DNA from: an uncultured Tateyamaria sp.
GTDB lineage: Bacteria; Pseudomonadota; Alphaproteobacteria; Rhodobacterales; Rhodobacteraceae
DNA length: 64,000 nt
Reading direction: 5' to 3'
Assembly: GCA_947501275.1 (NCBI GenBank)
Contig: CANMVD010000001.1
Span: forward strand, 1,612,001-1,676,000
This document shows, piece after piece, positions 43,004 through 55,500 of this stretch (position 1 is its first letter; the number at the start of each line of letters is the position of its first letter). The notes beneath the pieces were generated by a model. It did not search any database. It was not told where the DNA came from and was given only the letters and a program-made list of their open reading frames with translations. The translations under genes were made by a program, and so were the position numbers.

Positions 43004-45598
43004 TCACGCATCATTGGCCAGCTTGAACACTTCAATCGGTTCACGAATACCTTTGAGACTGAGTTCGCCACGGGTCTCGATTGTGAAATCATCCTCAACT
43101 GCAATTCCGGCCCGCGCACTGAGCAGGATTTCCCCATCCGTGGCCTCGTCGCACAACCGCGACGCCAGATTGATCGCAGTGCCCGAAGCCGTGTAGTCGA
43201 ACCGCCCCTCAAAGCCCACAAGCCCGACTGTGGCATAACCAAGAGAGACGCCAACGCCAAAGCCAAGGCGATGGCCCAGTCGTTTCCAGCCCGCACACAG
43301 TTCGCTCATCCGCTCGCGCATCGCAATGGCAAGGCGCACCGCGGCCCCAGCAGGGTCATCACATGGCACCGGGTCGTTGAAAAGCACCATGACGCCATCG
43401 CCCATGCGCAAGTCGACACCCGCGCCGTGAGCGTTGATCAGTTTACCCATCTCTTCGTGATAGGTTTGCAGCACTTCAATAGTTTCCTCGGGCTCTGCGG
43501 TTTCGCAGAACGCGGTAAAGCCACGGATGTCGCAGAACAGGACGCCCAGCAGGGCACGGTGGCTTTGCAGCATCTGCTCAGACCCTGAAGACACAACCGT
43601 GTCAGCCACGGCAGATGGCAAAAACCGCTTGAGCCGGCCCATCCGCTCGATCTCGCCCACCTGTGCTTCGACTTTTGCCGCGAGTGAGGCGTTCAGCATC
43701 TGAACTTCGGATGTGCGCGCCTGCAAGTTTTTAAATTGGCGCGCATTTTCGATGGCGATGACGGCTTGCGCGGCAAAGGTTTCCACCAGCGCAATTTCAT
43801 CAGCAGTGTAGGGTTTGACCTCTGTGCGGAACAGCACAAGGACACCTTCACCCCCCTCTGGCGTCATCAGCGGCACAAACAGGTTCGTGCGGATGCCGGA
43901 GTCATCCACAACGGACGTATAGTGCGGCACACCGTTGCGATAGCCATCGGTATCGGCCATGTCTTCGACGTGAACCACGTCGCCCGACAGGATCGCCTTG
44001 GCCGCCATCGAGATGTCGGGGTTCATCGACACTTCGCCGCGCGCATAGACATCAAGCGTGTCCTGACTGACGCCGTAAGACACCGCCATACGTTGAAATG
44101 CATCTCCCTCGGAGCCCAGCGTCAGGGCACCTGCGCTTGCACCGCTCAGATCAATCGCCTTTTTCAGAATAGTGTCAAAGACGGGTATCATGTCGTCGCG
44201 GTGTTGGTTGATGACTTGCAGGATCTCGCGAGTTGCAGCCTCTCGCTCCAGCCGATCCCTGAGATCCCGGAACTGACGCACGTTTTCCAGCGCGATGACG
44301 GCTTGGGTGGCAAAGGTTTCGACCAATGCGATCTGTTCATCGCTGTAGGGGCGGACCTCGTGGCGGAAGATGATAAAGCAACCGATGCCTTCGCCGTCCC
44401 GGATGAGCGGGACAAACAGATTGGTGCGAATGCCCTGCACGTCACACAATTCGACGACGTTGGGCACGCCCGCCCGGTACTGGTCTGTGTCCATCATGTT
44501 GTGCAGATGCACCGGGCGCTGCTCGATGATCGCCCGCGCGGCAAATGATTTGTCGGGATCCATGGGCACACGGCCCTGACTGTAGAAACTTTCCGTGCTT
44601 TGCAACGCGCCGTGATGGGCGATCATGGTTTGCGCCCCATCCGTCTTGCGGCCCAGAACAAGCGCCGCGAAAGGCGCGTCGCACAGTTTGCGAGCGTTGC
44701 TCAGAATGGCGTCGAACACCGGTCCCTCGTCATCGCGGGCATTGCTGATTGCGTCCAGAATTTCGCGAGAGGCCGCCGCCTGATCCAGACGCGCCTCGAT
44801 CTCGTTGATGTGCAGCGAGTTCTTGATCGCGATGGCGGCCTGGTCGGCAAAGGCCTGGGCCAGTTCCAGGGCGCGGTCGTTGAACGGATGCACGCGGGTT
44901 CGGTAGACGCTGAAGACGCCGATCAAACGCCCGCCCGCCATCATCGGGATCGCAGCAAGGGATCGCGCCTGCCCGTATGTCACGGTCGCATAGCGCAGCG
45001 GGTTGTCGTCGTAACTGACGTTCTCCGCGTTCACATCGACAACGCTGACCGGTTTTTGTGTTCTGGCTGCACGCCCCACGGCCGTGTCCGGCCCCGGGTG
45101 GAACAGCCCCTGTTCGGCCAGCCATTTGGCAAAGGGCGCACTGATATGGCTTGAGCGCATTTCGGAAAAAGTGAAATCCCCGTGGTGTTCCATCAGAATG
45201 CCGAATTCCGCCTCGCAGATTTCAAGCGCTTGTTCGAGAACTTCGTCGATCACATCATCCAGATCGCCGCTGCTTTCGTTGATGATGCGCAGCACGCGGG
45301 TCATCGTGCGCTCGCGGCGCATCGCCTCGTCGAGCTCCAGCGCCAGATCAGCTGTCAACCCGCCTGAATCCTGGCCGTTGGCCATGTTGGCTTCCGGATC
45401 CGCAAGCGCCTGTGCAAGTGCAATTTTCGATGTGACGTTCAGCTTGCCGTAGACTGTGCGCAAATGAGAGCGCACGGTTGTGGGAGAAATCCCGAGGTCG
45501 CGGGCAATCACCTTGTAGCTGGCGCCATCTGCGTAGGCGGCGGCCACTTCGGCCTCTCTTTTGGATAGCGTTTCAATAGGTTGCGCCGCGTCTGACAT
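43004..45598 (-). CDS. HTH-GAF3-adenylate/guanylate cyclase fusion
   Basis: An 864-residue multidomain protein. Residues about 10-65 are a LuxR-type HTH (LSKREAEVAAAYADGASYKV, RDLGISPTTVRSHLRTVYGK). Three GAF-type units follow (about 110-265, 290-445, 470-625), each ending with an F-A-x-QA-x-IAI-x-N helix. The C-terminal class III cyclase has CDIRGFTAF and MGDGVMVLF with the metal Asp residues, and YTASGTAINLASRL. ATG 45598 has a G-rich SD. It should sense small ligands and make a cyclic nucleotide; a DNA-binding output on the same chain is unusual. Confidence 0.93.
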   Translation of the reverse strand: MSDAAQPIETLSKREAEVAAAYADGASYKVIARDLGISPTTVRSHLRTVYGKLNVTSKIALAQALADPEANMANGQDSGGLTADLALELDEAMRRERTMTRVLRIINESSGDLDDVIDEVLEQALEICEAEFGILMEHHGDFTFSEMRSSHISAPFAKWLAEQGLFHPGPDTAVGRAARTQKPVSVVDVNAENVSYDDNPLRYATVTYGQARSLAAIPMMAGGRLIGVFSVYRTRVHPFNDRALELAQAFADQAAIAIKNSLHINEIEARLDQAAASREILDAISNARDDEGPVFDAILSNARKLCDAPFAALVLGRKTDGAQTMIAHHGALQSTESFYSQGRVPMDPDKSFAARAIIEQRPVHLHNMMDTDQYRAGVPNVVELCDVQGIRTNLFVPLIRDGEGIGCFIIFRHEVRPYSDEQIALVETFATQAVIALENVRQFRDLRDRLEREAATREILQVINQHRDDMIPVFDTILKKAIDLSGASAGALTLGSEGDAFQRMAVSYGVSQDTLDVYARGEVSMNPDISMAAKAILSGDVVHVEDMADTDGYRNGVPHYTSVVDDSGIRTNLFVPLMTPEGGEGVLVLFRTEVKPYTADEIALVETFAAQAVIAIENARQFKNLQARTSEVQMLNASLAAKVEAQVGEIERMGRLKRFLPSAVADTVVSSGSEQMLQSHRALLGVLFCDIRGFTAFCETAEPEETIEVLQTYHEEMGKLINAHGAGVDLRMGDGVMVLFNDPVPCDDPAGAAVRLAIAMRERMSELCAGWKRLGHRLGFGVGVSLGYATVGLVGFEGRFDYTASGTAINLASRLCDEATDGEILLSARAGIAVEDDFTIETRGELSLKGIREPIEVFKLANDA

Positions 45599-45754
45599 AA
45601 TACCCCCGGCCGAATGTTGGGGCACAATACCCTACATTCCTCCTACATCAATTGGTTCATTTGAACGATACTGTCGCTTGCACGCATTGCGTAACTTGAG
45701 GTCATGACGTTGCGGGGACTGACCCCCGGGCGCTGCATTTTAGGAGACGACACA

Positions 45755-46168
45755 ATGGGTATGACGGATATAGCACAATCCTTTTTCGAAGCCTGCGAAA
45801 CCGGCAAGGGTTGGGACGAATGTGCACAGCATTGCAATACAGATGCCAGCTTTTCCTGCCAGTCCGGGGCGCTGGCGGAAACGCACACATTGGAGGCCTA
45901 TACAGAGTGGATGAAGGGGTTGCTGACGCCAATCCCGGATGGCCGCTACGAGCTTAAAGGTTTTGCAGCAGATGAAGATCGCAGCATCGTTTTGGCCTTT
46001 GCCGTTTTCCACGGCACGCAATCCGGTCCCGGTGGTCCTGTTGAGCCGACTGGCGCGCAAGTCGCGTCTGACTACGTCTACGCGATGGAGTTTGCGGGCG
46101 GGAAGATCGCCCATATGACAAAGATCTGGAACGACGGTCACGCATTGGCGCAGCTTGGCTGGGCCTGA
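45755..46168 (+). CDS. SnoaL/NTF2-like protein
   Basis: A 137-residue protein with an NTF2-like fold: MGMTDIAQSFFEACETGKGW, TLEAYTEWMKGLLTPIPDGR, and SDYVYAMEFAGGKIAHMTKI, ending WNDGHALAQLGWA. GGAG lies before ATG 45755; the frame is open to 45704. Role unknown (cyclase, isomerase and ligand-binding versions exist). Divergent from the cyclase gene by 156 bases and may be controlled with it. Confidence 0.88.
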   Translation: MGMTDIAQSFFEACETGKGWDECAQHCNTDASFSCQSGALAETHTLEAYTEWMKGLLTPIPDGRYELKGFAADEDRSIVLAFAVFHGTQSGPGGPVEPTGAQVASDYVYAMEFAGGKIAHMTKIWNDGHALAQLGWA

Positions 46169-46177
46169 TATCTCCAG

Positions 46178-46202
46178 ACAGGGGCGGCATGCACGCCTCT
46201 GT
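46178..46202 (+). terminator. Stem-loop after the SnoaL-like gene
   Basis: ACAGGGGCG, seven-base loop, CGCCTCTGT, a nine-base stem with one mismatch, ten bases after the stop codon. There is no T-tract, so termination is uncertain. Confidence 0.4.
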
Positions 46203-46570
46203 CGCAATATCCCAAGTCAGAATTGAAGCCCAGGGTGGCCAAACCACGCGGGAAACGGACCAACCCGTCGGTGCCCGCATATCCAGCCGTCTCTGTTTGG
46301 TCGAGGCGATTTCCAAGGCGTATCTGACCCTTATCAGCGTCAGAATTCGCTGCCGTATGTTGCTGATATTGAAGTGAGTTTTGTGCACTATCCCGCATTG
46401 CGTGTGCTCTCTTCGTAACAGGTGACGCCGATTTCCAAGATTTCCCCATGAATGTGCAAAATTAATGATGCACATGCGGTGAAGAACAGACCGAATGTCG
46501 CCAGTGCTCTGCCAGCCGACGCGCTGGCACCTAAACAATAATCGGCAAAAGCCGAGCGTGAGGGATGAAG
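46203..46570. other. Leader region of the giant repeat protein gene
   Basis: About 370 bases without a gene. Near its right end a small CGGC-AAAA-GCCG hairpin (about 46543-46554) precedes GAGGG, the SD of the giant gene. No promoter could be assigned. Confidence 0.4.
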
Positions 46571-49500
46571 ATGTCGAAGCTCAAAGCAGCCGTGAGTGCG
46601 GTCATTGCCGCTGTCCTCTCAACTGTATCTGCCACGCCCCCGGCTGACGCGACGCCATTCACCACGAATGTTCCGGGAACGAATATCTCGCTGCCAAGCG
46701 CCTACCCGGAGGCCGGTGGCGTTGTCATCGTCATGGAAGGCGTGAATGGACAGATCTACTACCAGTTCAGCGACCCTGACGGCGCTTTTCGCGGCTTCAA
46801 TTCCAACGGTCAACCGACACGGTTTCGGGGGAACCCCTTTACGATCAACGACCCGATCCCGCTGGATTGTGGCATCCGGACGTGTACCGAATACTTCGGA
46901 GGCGCGATTGCGCGCGTTTATGTCCGCTTTTCTGCCTATGACGGCGATACGCAACCGGGTGGGTTTGACGAGAATGACATCAGCCTGATCCTGAATGGGG
47001 TCAATGTCGGAAGCTGGTCCGGGCTCACAACCGAACGGACCAACAATTCAGGCACAGTCAGTCAAGGGTTTACCACGGGTTTTGGCAACAACACGTTCAA
47101 CACCGGTTGGTTCACCTCAACGAACCCGACATTGCTGAACAGCCTTTTGACGACCGGGCAGACGTCGACACAAGTGCTGGATGACGACCCCAATGACAAC
47201 TTCTGGGATTTTCGCCGCGGCGACAGTCTGGACAATGAAGCACTGCGCACAATTGCACCGGGGTACGAGTTTGAAAAGACAACAACTGCAACATCTTACA
47301 CAAATGTAGACGACACTATCCTCTATACCTACAAGGTTACCAATATCGGTTCGGTGAACATCAACAACCTCACGATTTTTGATGACAAGGTGGACGCGCA
47401 AGGCAGGTCCGTCACTTGCAACACAACGACAATCAACGAAACCACGGGCGGCGGCACGGCCGAAGTAGCAACCTGCACGGCTACTTATACCGTGACGCAA
47501 GAAGACATCGACAACGGCAGCCTGACCAACATCGCGCGCGCCAACGGGGTTCCGGAATTTGGCCAATTGGGCGCAGTCGAAGACAGTGTGACATTGCCGG
47601 GTCCGGCTGCTGCTCCTGATATGATCGTCACCAAACAGGCCGGTCAGGCAACATTCACGACCGTTGGTGAGGTGATTTCCTACGACTACACGCTTGAGAA
47701 CACGGGCAACACCACGCTGACCGATCTATCCATCAGCGATGATCGTATTCCCTCGCTCAGCTGTGCGCAGGCGTCGTTGCTGCCCGATGAAGTGCTGACC
47801 TGTTCGGCGACTTATACTGTGACACAGGACGATCTGGACGAGTTTGCAATCAACGGCACGCCCTTGACCAACACGGCAACAGCCGTCGGGCAGGACCGGG
47901 GCGGTGCGACCCTGACCCGTTCTGTAAACGAGACCGTGGACGGCCCTGCGGCGGCGCCAGCCATCGTGGTGACCAAGACCGCGCTGCAACAGGACTTTGA
48001 TGCGCGTGATGACGTCCTGCAATTCAGGATCGAGGTAACAAATACCGGCAATGTCACGTGGCCAGGGCCGCCCAGTATTACAGATGCGTTGATTACAAAT
48101 GCAGGAGGCAGCGTCAGCTGTCCGCCGGGGTCCGTGCCGCCAAACGGCAGCGTGATTTGTACCGCGGATTACACGGTCTTGCAGAATGACGTGAACATTG
48201 GCGAAGTCCTGAACGAGGCAACAGCCAGCATCACCGTCGGAGGCACAACCGTCAGTGCCACAGACGATGTCACCGTTCCTGCGGTGCAGACATCGGGCCT
48301 GACACTGCTCAAACAACTCAACAGCGCCAGCGCCACCAGCTTTGATGCACCAAACGTCACATTGATTTACGACTACGTGCTGACAAATACGGGCAACGTT
48401 ACGCTGAGCACACCACGTGTGAGCGATGACAAGATCACTGTTGCCTGCGCAGCCACCGAAATCCTGCCCGGCATGTCAGTTACGTGTACCTCTGACAACT
48501 ACCTGACAACACAGGACGATGTGGATACGGGCAGTGTCACCAATATCGCTACGGCTGCTGCTGACGATCCGGACGCAACCGAAGTCACCAGCGCGCAGCA
48601 ACAGGTGACTGTCGACGCTGACCAGATGCCAGAACTGACCCTCGACAAGCAAGCGCCCGTGGTGCCGCCTGTCGATTTCTTCGAAGGTCAGACTGTCACC
48701 TACACCTATGAAATCACCAACACGGGCAACACAACCTTTACCGGGCCGCTGACGGTGAATGATGACCGCATTTCCGGCCCCATTGATTGCGGATCGGCTG
48801 ATCTGCCGGTGAATGGCGTGCGCACGTGTCAGGCGATTTACACTGTAACGGCTGCGGATGAAGATCTTGGTTTTGTCACCAACACTGCAACCGCGACGGA
48901 TGGCACCACAACGTCGAACGCGGACACCGAAACCGTGCCTCAGGCGGGCACCGATGCGATCGAGCTGACCAAGGTTGCCGATCTGACGTCCGTGTCCAGC
49001 CTGTCGGATGTGATCACCTATACCTTCACCGTGACGAACGTGGGCGATCGTTCCATCGGGACGTTGCGCGAGATCACGGTCGATGACCCCCGTATTGGCA
49101 CGGTAAATTGTTCTCAGCCGGATCGGATTTTCCCGGTGGGGCAGGGCACACCCAATTCCATCACCTGTACCGGCACCACCAACCCGACACAGGACGAGCT
49201 TGACGCGGGCGAGGTTGTGAACACCGCAACAGCGCAATTTACACGCCCGAACGGGGGGACTCCATTTACCGTTGTTTCGCCGTCGGCTCAATCTGTTGTG
49301 CCTGTGGCCATCACGCCCGCATTCACCCTCGACAAGATCGGCCCGGCGCAGTTCACGTCTGTGGGTGAGCAGATCACCTACACATTCCGCGTCACCAACA
49401 GTACCGAACAGACCATCGCGACCGCCACTGTGACGGACCCGCTGATCCCCGGACTGTCTTGCGATCTGACGGATATTGGCCCGCTTACCTCGCAGGACTG

Positions 49501-52500
49501 CACCGGCACATATACCGTGACACAGGCCGATGTAGACAACGAGACCATTACGAACACGGCCACTGTCAATGGCATGTCCAGTACAGGCCAGACATTGGAC
49601 CCGGCCTCTGACACCGAAGTGATCCCGATTGATCCGGCGGCAGCGACGCAAGCTGTCGATCTGTCGAAAACGGCGAATGTGACCGAGTTCAATGCGGTTG
49701 GGGATCAGATCCGCTACAGCTTTGCCGTGGCCAATACCGGCACACAGACGTTGACAAGTATTGTCGTTACCGATCCGCTTGTGTCCCTGACTTGCACGAT
49801 TCCGGTGTTGGCCCCCAACACCTCGGACGACACTACTTGTCAGGCGGTTTACACCGTTGCGCAGGCCGATCTGGATGCCGGTGCTGTGAACAACACTGCC
49901 AGTGTGGCCGCCCCCGGCACTCCGGGTGATACCAGCACGTCGTCGGTTCCTGCGGCATCTCGTGATGCGTCCTTTAGCATCGACAAACAGGCTGATGACG
50001 CGGTGAGCGTAGTCGAAGGACAGATTGTCACCTACAGCTACAAAGTAACGAATACGGGCAATGTGACCCTGTCGAATGTTGTTCTGAGCGACACCCATAC
50101 GAGTGCCGCAGGCACGCAAGCCCTGACCATCTCAGGTGGCGGCAATACGGGCAGCATCGCACCGGGCGACGACGTGACTTTGACGGCCACTTACACGGTG
50201 ACCCAAGCCGATATCGATGCAGGCGACGCGCTGACCAACACAGTCAGCGGCACTGGTACACCGCCCACCGGCGTGACGCCGCCCACCGCGATTGATGACG
50301 AGACCGTAAGCGTTGCTTCCGCCAACCCGATATTGCGTGTGGTCAAGACAGAGGTGGACGGCTCCGGCACCTTTGGAGCGGTCTTAAGCAGTGAGGCCTA
50401 TTCGTTCGAAGTGTTCAACGATGGCAACGTGACCCTGTCCTCTTTGGTGCTGAGCGATGACCTAACCGGATTTACCTGCGCATTGGACGATCTGCCCCCG
50501 CTGACATCCACGACCATCTGTACGGGCGGGGCTGCTCTGAGCGACAGCTACACCGTTTTACAGTCAGATGTGGATGCCCGGTTCCTGACCAACGAAGTCA
50601 GCGTCACTGCTGCGGCGCCGGATGGATCCACGCTGACTGACACGGACAGCGTGACATTGTCGGGTCCAACGCAGGCCCCCTCCATCACCATGGTCAAAAC
50701 GGCAACCGCCGGGGCTGGGTTCTCTGTCTTGGGTGAGACGCTCAGCTATGATTATGTCGTGACCAATTCGGGTAACATCACCTTGACCGAAGCGATCACG
50801 ATCTCTGATGACCGGGTGTCGGTAACGTGTCCGGCGCTGCCGCTTGGCGGCTTGGCCCCCGGGGCAACGCTGACCTGTACGGCGACTGACACTGTCACGC
50901 AGGAAGATCTGAACACCGGCAGCGTAACAAACAACGCAACCGCCAGCGTAACTCAGCCCGTCGTGCCCGACACACCCGCCGATCCGACCACGATTACATC
51001 CACGACACCTTTGCAAACAGAGGTTGTCACTGCCACGCAGTCGCCGGGTCTGTCGATCTCCAAGGGGCTGGCCAGTGTGTCGGCCAGCAGCTTTACCGCT
51101 ATCGGGGATCAGATCACCTACGAATACACGGTCACCAACAGCGGCAATGTCACAATCACTGACACGATCAACGTCAGCGACGACAAGATCGCGAGCGGCG
51201 CTGCGCAATTCTGTTCTGACGCTGATCTGATGCCCGGTGACAGTCTGACCTGTACGTTGGTCTGGACGGCCGATCAGGGGGCCATCGACGACGGTGAAGT
51301 GATCAACACGGCCAGCCCAGTGTCGACCTTTGGTGGCAACCCGGTCCCGTCTACCAGTGACACGTTGACTGTGCCTGCGGTTCAGACGCCTGCGCTTACA
51401 ATGCTCAAAGAGTTCGTAACAATCCGCAACGCAACCCCACCACCCGTAGTTGGGGATTTTGCGGCTGGCAATACCGTTGTCTATCGCTACACGGTTACCA
51501 ATTCGGGCAACACCACCATCACTACAGAACCGGTGGTCAATGACAATCTGATCGCCAGCGCGGATATCTCAATTGATGCGGCGTTCCCCGCAAGTGGGAT
51601 GGCACCCGGTGACAGCGTGACCTTCACCGGTGAATATGTGCTCACCATTCAGGATATTCAGCTTGGCAGTGTTACAAACAATGCCACGGCCACGTCCAAT
51701 GGCGTCACATCGAACCCGGACGCGGAAACAGTGCCAACCGGATCCACCCCTGCGTTAAGCGTTGTGAAATCGGCCTTGCAGCCTTCGTTCACCGCGGTGG
51801 GTGATGTGATTGACTACGAATATGTGGTGACCAACACGTCGCCCGGTTCCCCTGCGCCTGCTTTTGCCAATGCGATCACGGTTGCGGATGATCGCACGAC
51901 TGTGACCTGCCCTGCGACACCCGGCGGCCAGTTGCGTGTGGGTGAATCCGTGACCTGTACTGCGTCCTACACCGTCATTCAGGAAGATTTGGATGCTGTT
52001 GCCGCCGGGCAAGCGGGTGGTTTTGTCACCAACGTTGCGACCGCAAACACAGTCTTTGGCGGGCAGGACGTGCAATCGCCCGCAGATACTGTCACCGTGC
52101 CTGCCGTCAATGACCCGGCCCTGACAGTTGCCAAGAGCGTCTCGGGCGGACCGGACCCGGCCGGTGCTGGTGATACAATCACCTATGCGATCCTCACCAC
52201 AAACAGCGGCGATACTACAGTGAACGGTGTCGACGTGAGTGATCCGATGCTGGCGTCTCTCAGCTGCTTTGCGGGCGCAAGCAATGCAGGAGCGCCTGTG
52301 ACACTGCCAACCACGCTTGCGCCCGGCGCGCAATTGCTGTGCGAAGGCGACTACATCATCACACAGGACGACGTGGATGATCAGAACCTCGTCAACACAG
52401 CCACGGTGCAAGGCACCACACCGGCAGGCGCGGCCGTGAGCGGGACGGGAACAGTTGCAGCGCCACTGGAAGTTGACGCCCCAGCCGTGACCGTGCTCAA

Positions 52501-55500
52501 AGCCCTGAGTGCCAGCGAGCCTGACAGCAGTTTCAGCATTGTCGGTCAGGTGATCGAGTTCACCGTGACCGTGCGCAACTCCGGTAATGTCACGCTGAGT
52601 TCGACAACGGTCACCGATGATCTGTTGCCCGGCGAAAGCTGTGATGTTCCCAGCCTTGCCCCGGGTGACGAAGACACCAGCTGTACCTTCGCTTACACCG
52701 TCACGCAGGACGATATTGATGCCGGCGAGTTGACCAATGTGGTGCGCGCCAGTTCTGTGCCTGTCAGCGATCCGGGCAATCCTGTTACGGATGACGGCAC
52801 GCTGTTGGTGGATGGCCCAGCAGCGGAACCTGCGTTCAGCCTTACCAAGACGGCTGATGTGGCCACCTTTGCGGCACCGGGTGAGACGATCACCTACAGC
52901 TACCGTGTGTCGAATACTGGCAATGTGACGCTCACGGCACTTCCGACCATCACGGATGACAAGATTTCCAGTGTCGCCTGTCCGCCGTATCCTTCGGGGG
53001 AATTGGCACCGCAAGACAGCATTGTTTGTACCGCGACCTACCTGACCACGCAGCTTGATGTGGACAATGGCGGCGTCACCAACATCGCATCGGTCCAAAG
53101 CAGCGAAGTGCCATTTGATCCAAACGATCCCGACCGGGCCGAGGCGACCGAAACCGTGCCTGCCGCGCAGGGTCCTGCCTTTACCATCGACAAGACGGTG
53201 GACGATGCCTCATTGGTCGAAGCCGATCAGGTTCTGACCTACAGCTACCGCGTGGTGAACACAGGCAATGTTACCCTGACCGACATCACGCTGAACGATG
53301 CGCATACCAGCGCGGGTGGGACAACCGCACTGACATTGAGCAATGGCGGCGTGATTGCCAGCCTTTTGCCAGGCGCTGAGGCGACGCTGACGGCCACCTA
53401 TTCCGTAACGCAAGCCGATCTCGATGACGGTGGCGATATCACCAACACCGTGTCGGGAACCGCGACACCGCCCGGCATATTGACCCCGCCCGTGGCAGAA
53501 GACACCCAAAGCGTGACAGTAGCGGCTTCCGATCCGGAGATCACTGCGATCAAGACGGTAAGTGCCAACACGGGCACCGGTGTCGGTGATACCGTGACCT
53601 TCGATATTACCGTGACGAACACCGGCAACGTCACCTTGGACACTGTGTCCCTGACGGACACCTTGCGTGACGGAAACGGGCAGGCGATCACACCTGCGCC
53701 CGTGCCTGCATTGGTCTCAGGCGACGGTGCAATTCTTGATGTGGACGAAGTGTGGACTTACCGTGTGAGCTATACGCTGACGCAATCGGATATCGACAGT
53801 GGTGGCCTCAGTAACTCGGTTCTGGTGCGGGCGCAGGACCCAAGCGACACACCCGTCAGCGACCTGAGCGACAACAACATCCCCGGCGACGGGCCAGACA
53901 CGCCAACAACCTTTGAACTGCCCGCACAGGCGGCGGTGACCGGGCTAAAATCCATCACTTCATCGGGCACCAACGTCGGGGAAACTGTCAGTTTTGCGAT
54001 CACTGTCACAAATGTCGGCAACGTGACCCTGACAGATGTAGGCATAGCATCAGATACATTGGAACGCCAAGATGGTACTCCGCTGGCGCTGGCCACCGGA
54101 CCCACGTTCTCGTCCAACAATGCAGGCTCGCCCGAAGGCACGTTGGAGGTCGGAGAAATCGCGACATTCGTGGCGACTTACGTGTTGATCCAAGCCGATA
54201 TCGACGCGGGCGGCATTCGCAACTCTGCTGTGGTGGCGGGCACACCGCCGCGTGGTCCGCCTGTCACTGACGTTACCGACAATGGTGTGCCGGGCGATGG
54301 CGACGACACGCCAACCTCTCTCGATATCACAGCGGCACCTGCCTTTACGTTCAACAAGGCCTATACCGGTGCTGATGCGAGCTTTGACAGCGAAGGCGAT
54401 GTGTTGGAATACACGTTCACGCTGGTCAACACGGGCAACGTCACTCTGCGCGATGCGATCGTGATCACCGATCCCATCATCACCAACCCGATTGTGTGTG
54501 ACCCCGTGTCTGCTGCTGCACCATGGCCCCCGACCGAGACACGCACCTGCACGACCACCTATGCGGTCACGCAAAATGACGTCGACAACGGCGAAGTCCT
54601 CAACACCGCCACCGCCGCAGTTGGGCCAGCATCCGATCAGACTGACAGTGCAACTGTTCCCGCCAACCAAACTCCCGCTCTTGAGCTGCAAAAGGTGGCC
54701 GACAGTGTTGATCCGGCGACCGAATTCTTTGTGGGGGCGCTGATCAACTATACCTACACCGTGACAAACACGGGCAATACGACCGTCGACACGCCCATCA
54801 CCATCAACGACAACCTCATCCCGGCAAGTGACATCACGTGCCCTGTATTCCCTGCGGATGGCATCGCGCCGGGCGGCACATATGTGTGTGAAGGTGTCTA
54901 TACGGTGACCGCAGGCGATGTGGACCTGACGCTTGTCACAAATCTCGCCACGGCCACGGATGGTGTCACCACGTCACCGCAGGTCACTGAAACCATTCCA
55001 AACAATGCTGTTCCGGCGCTTGAGCTGACCAAAGAACTGTTGGGCGTGACTGACGCAAGTGACGCGGCACGCGCGGGCGGGTTTGAAGCGGTTGGCGACA
55101 AGTTGCTCTACCGCTTCAGCGTCGTGAACACAGGCGGTCTGGCCTTTGTGAACGATGTGGTCATCAACGATGCTCTGCTTTCGGCTCCGCTGGTGTGTTT
55201 TACCGCATCAGGTGCAGATCCTGATTTCCGTCCCGGCGAAACTGTGACCTGCGAGACAGATGCAATCGCGGCCTATGTAGTGACGCAGGACGATCTTGAT
55301 GCGGGTGAAGTGTTTAACGAGGCCATCGCCGAGACCAGCGCAACCGGGCTCACAGCGCCGGTGATTTCGGATGTGTCTTCGGTTACCACACCAGCGGCAA
55401 CAGATCCGATGTTCGAGCTGACCAAGACAACCGTGGCAAGCAGTTTTGCGACTGTTGGCGAAACGATCACGTTTGACTTTGTGCTGAGCAACACGGGCAA

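Noticed and set aside
43736-45154. Plus-strand frames over the cyclase gene
   Set aside because: Antisense to the GAF domains; no domain features.
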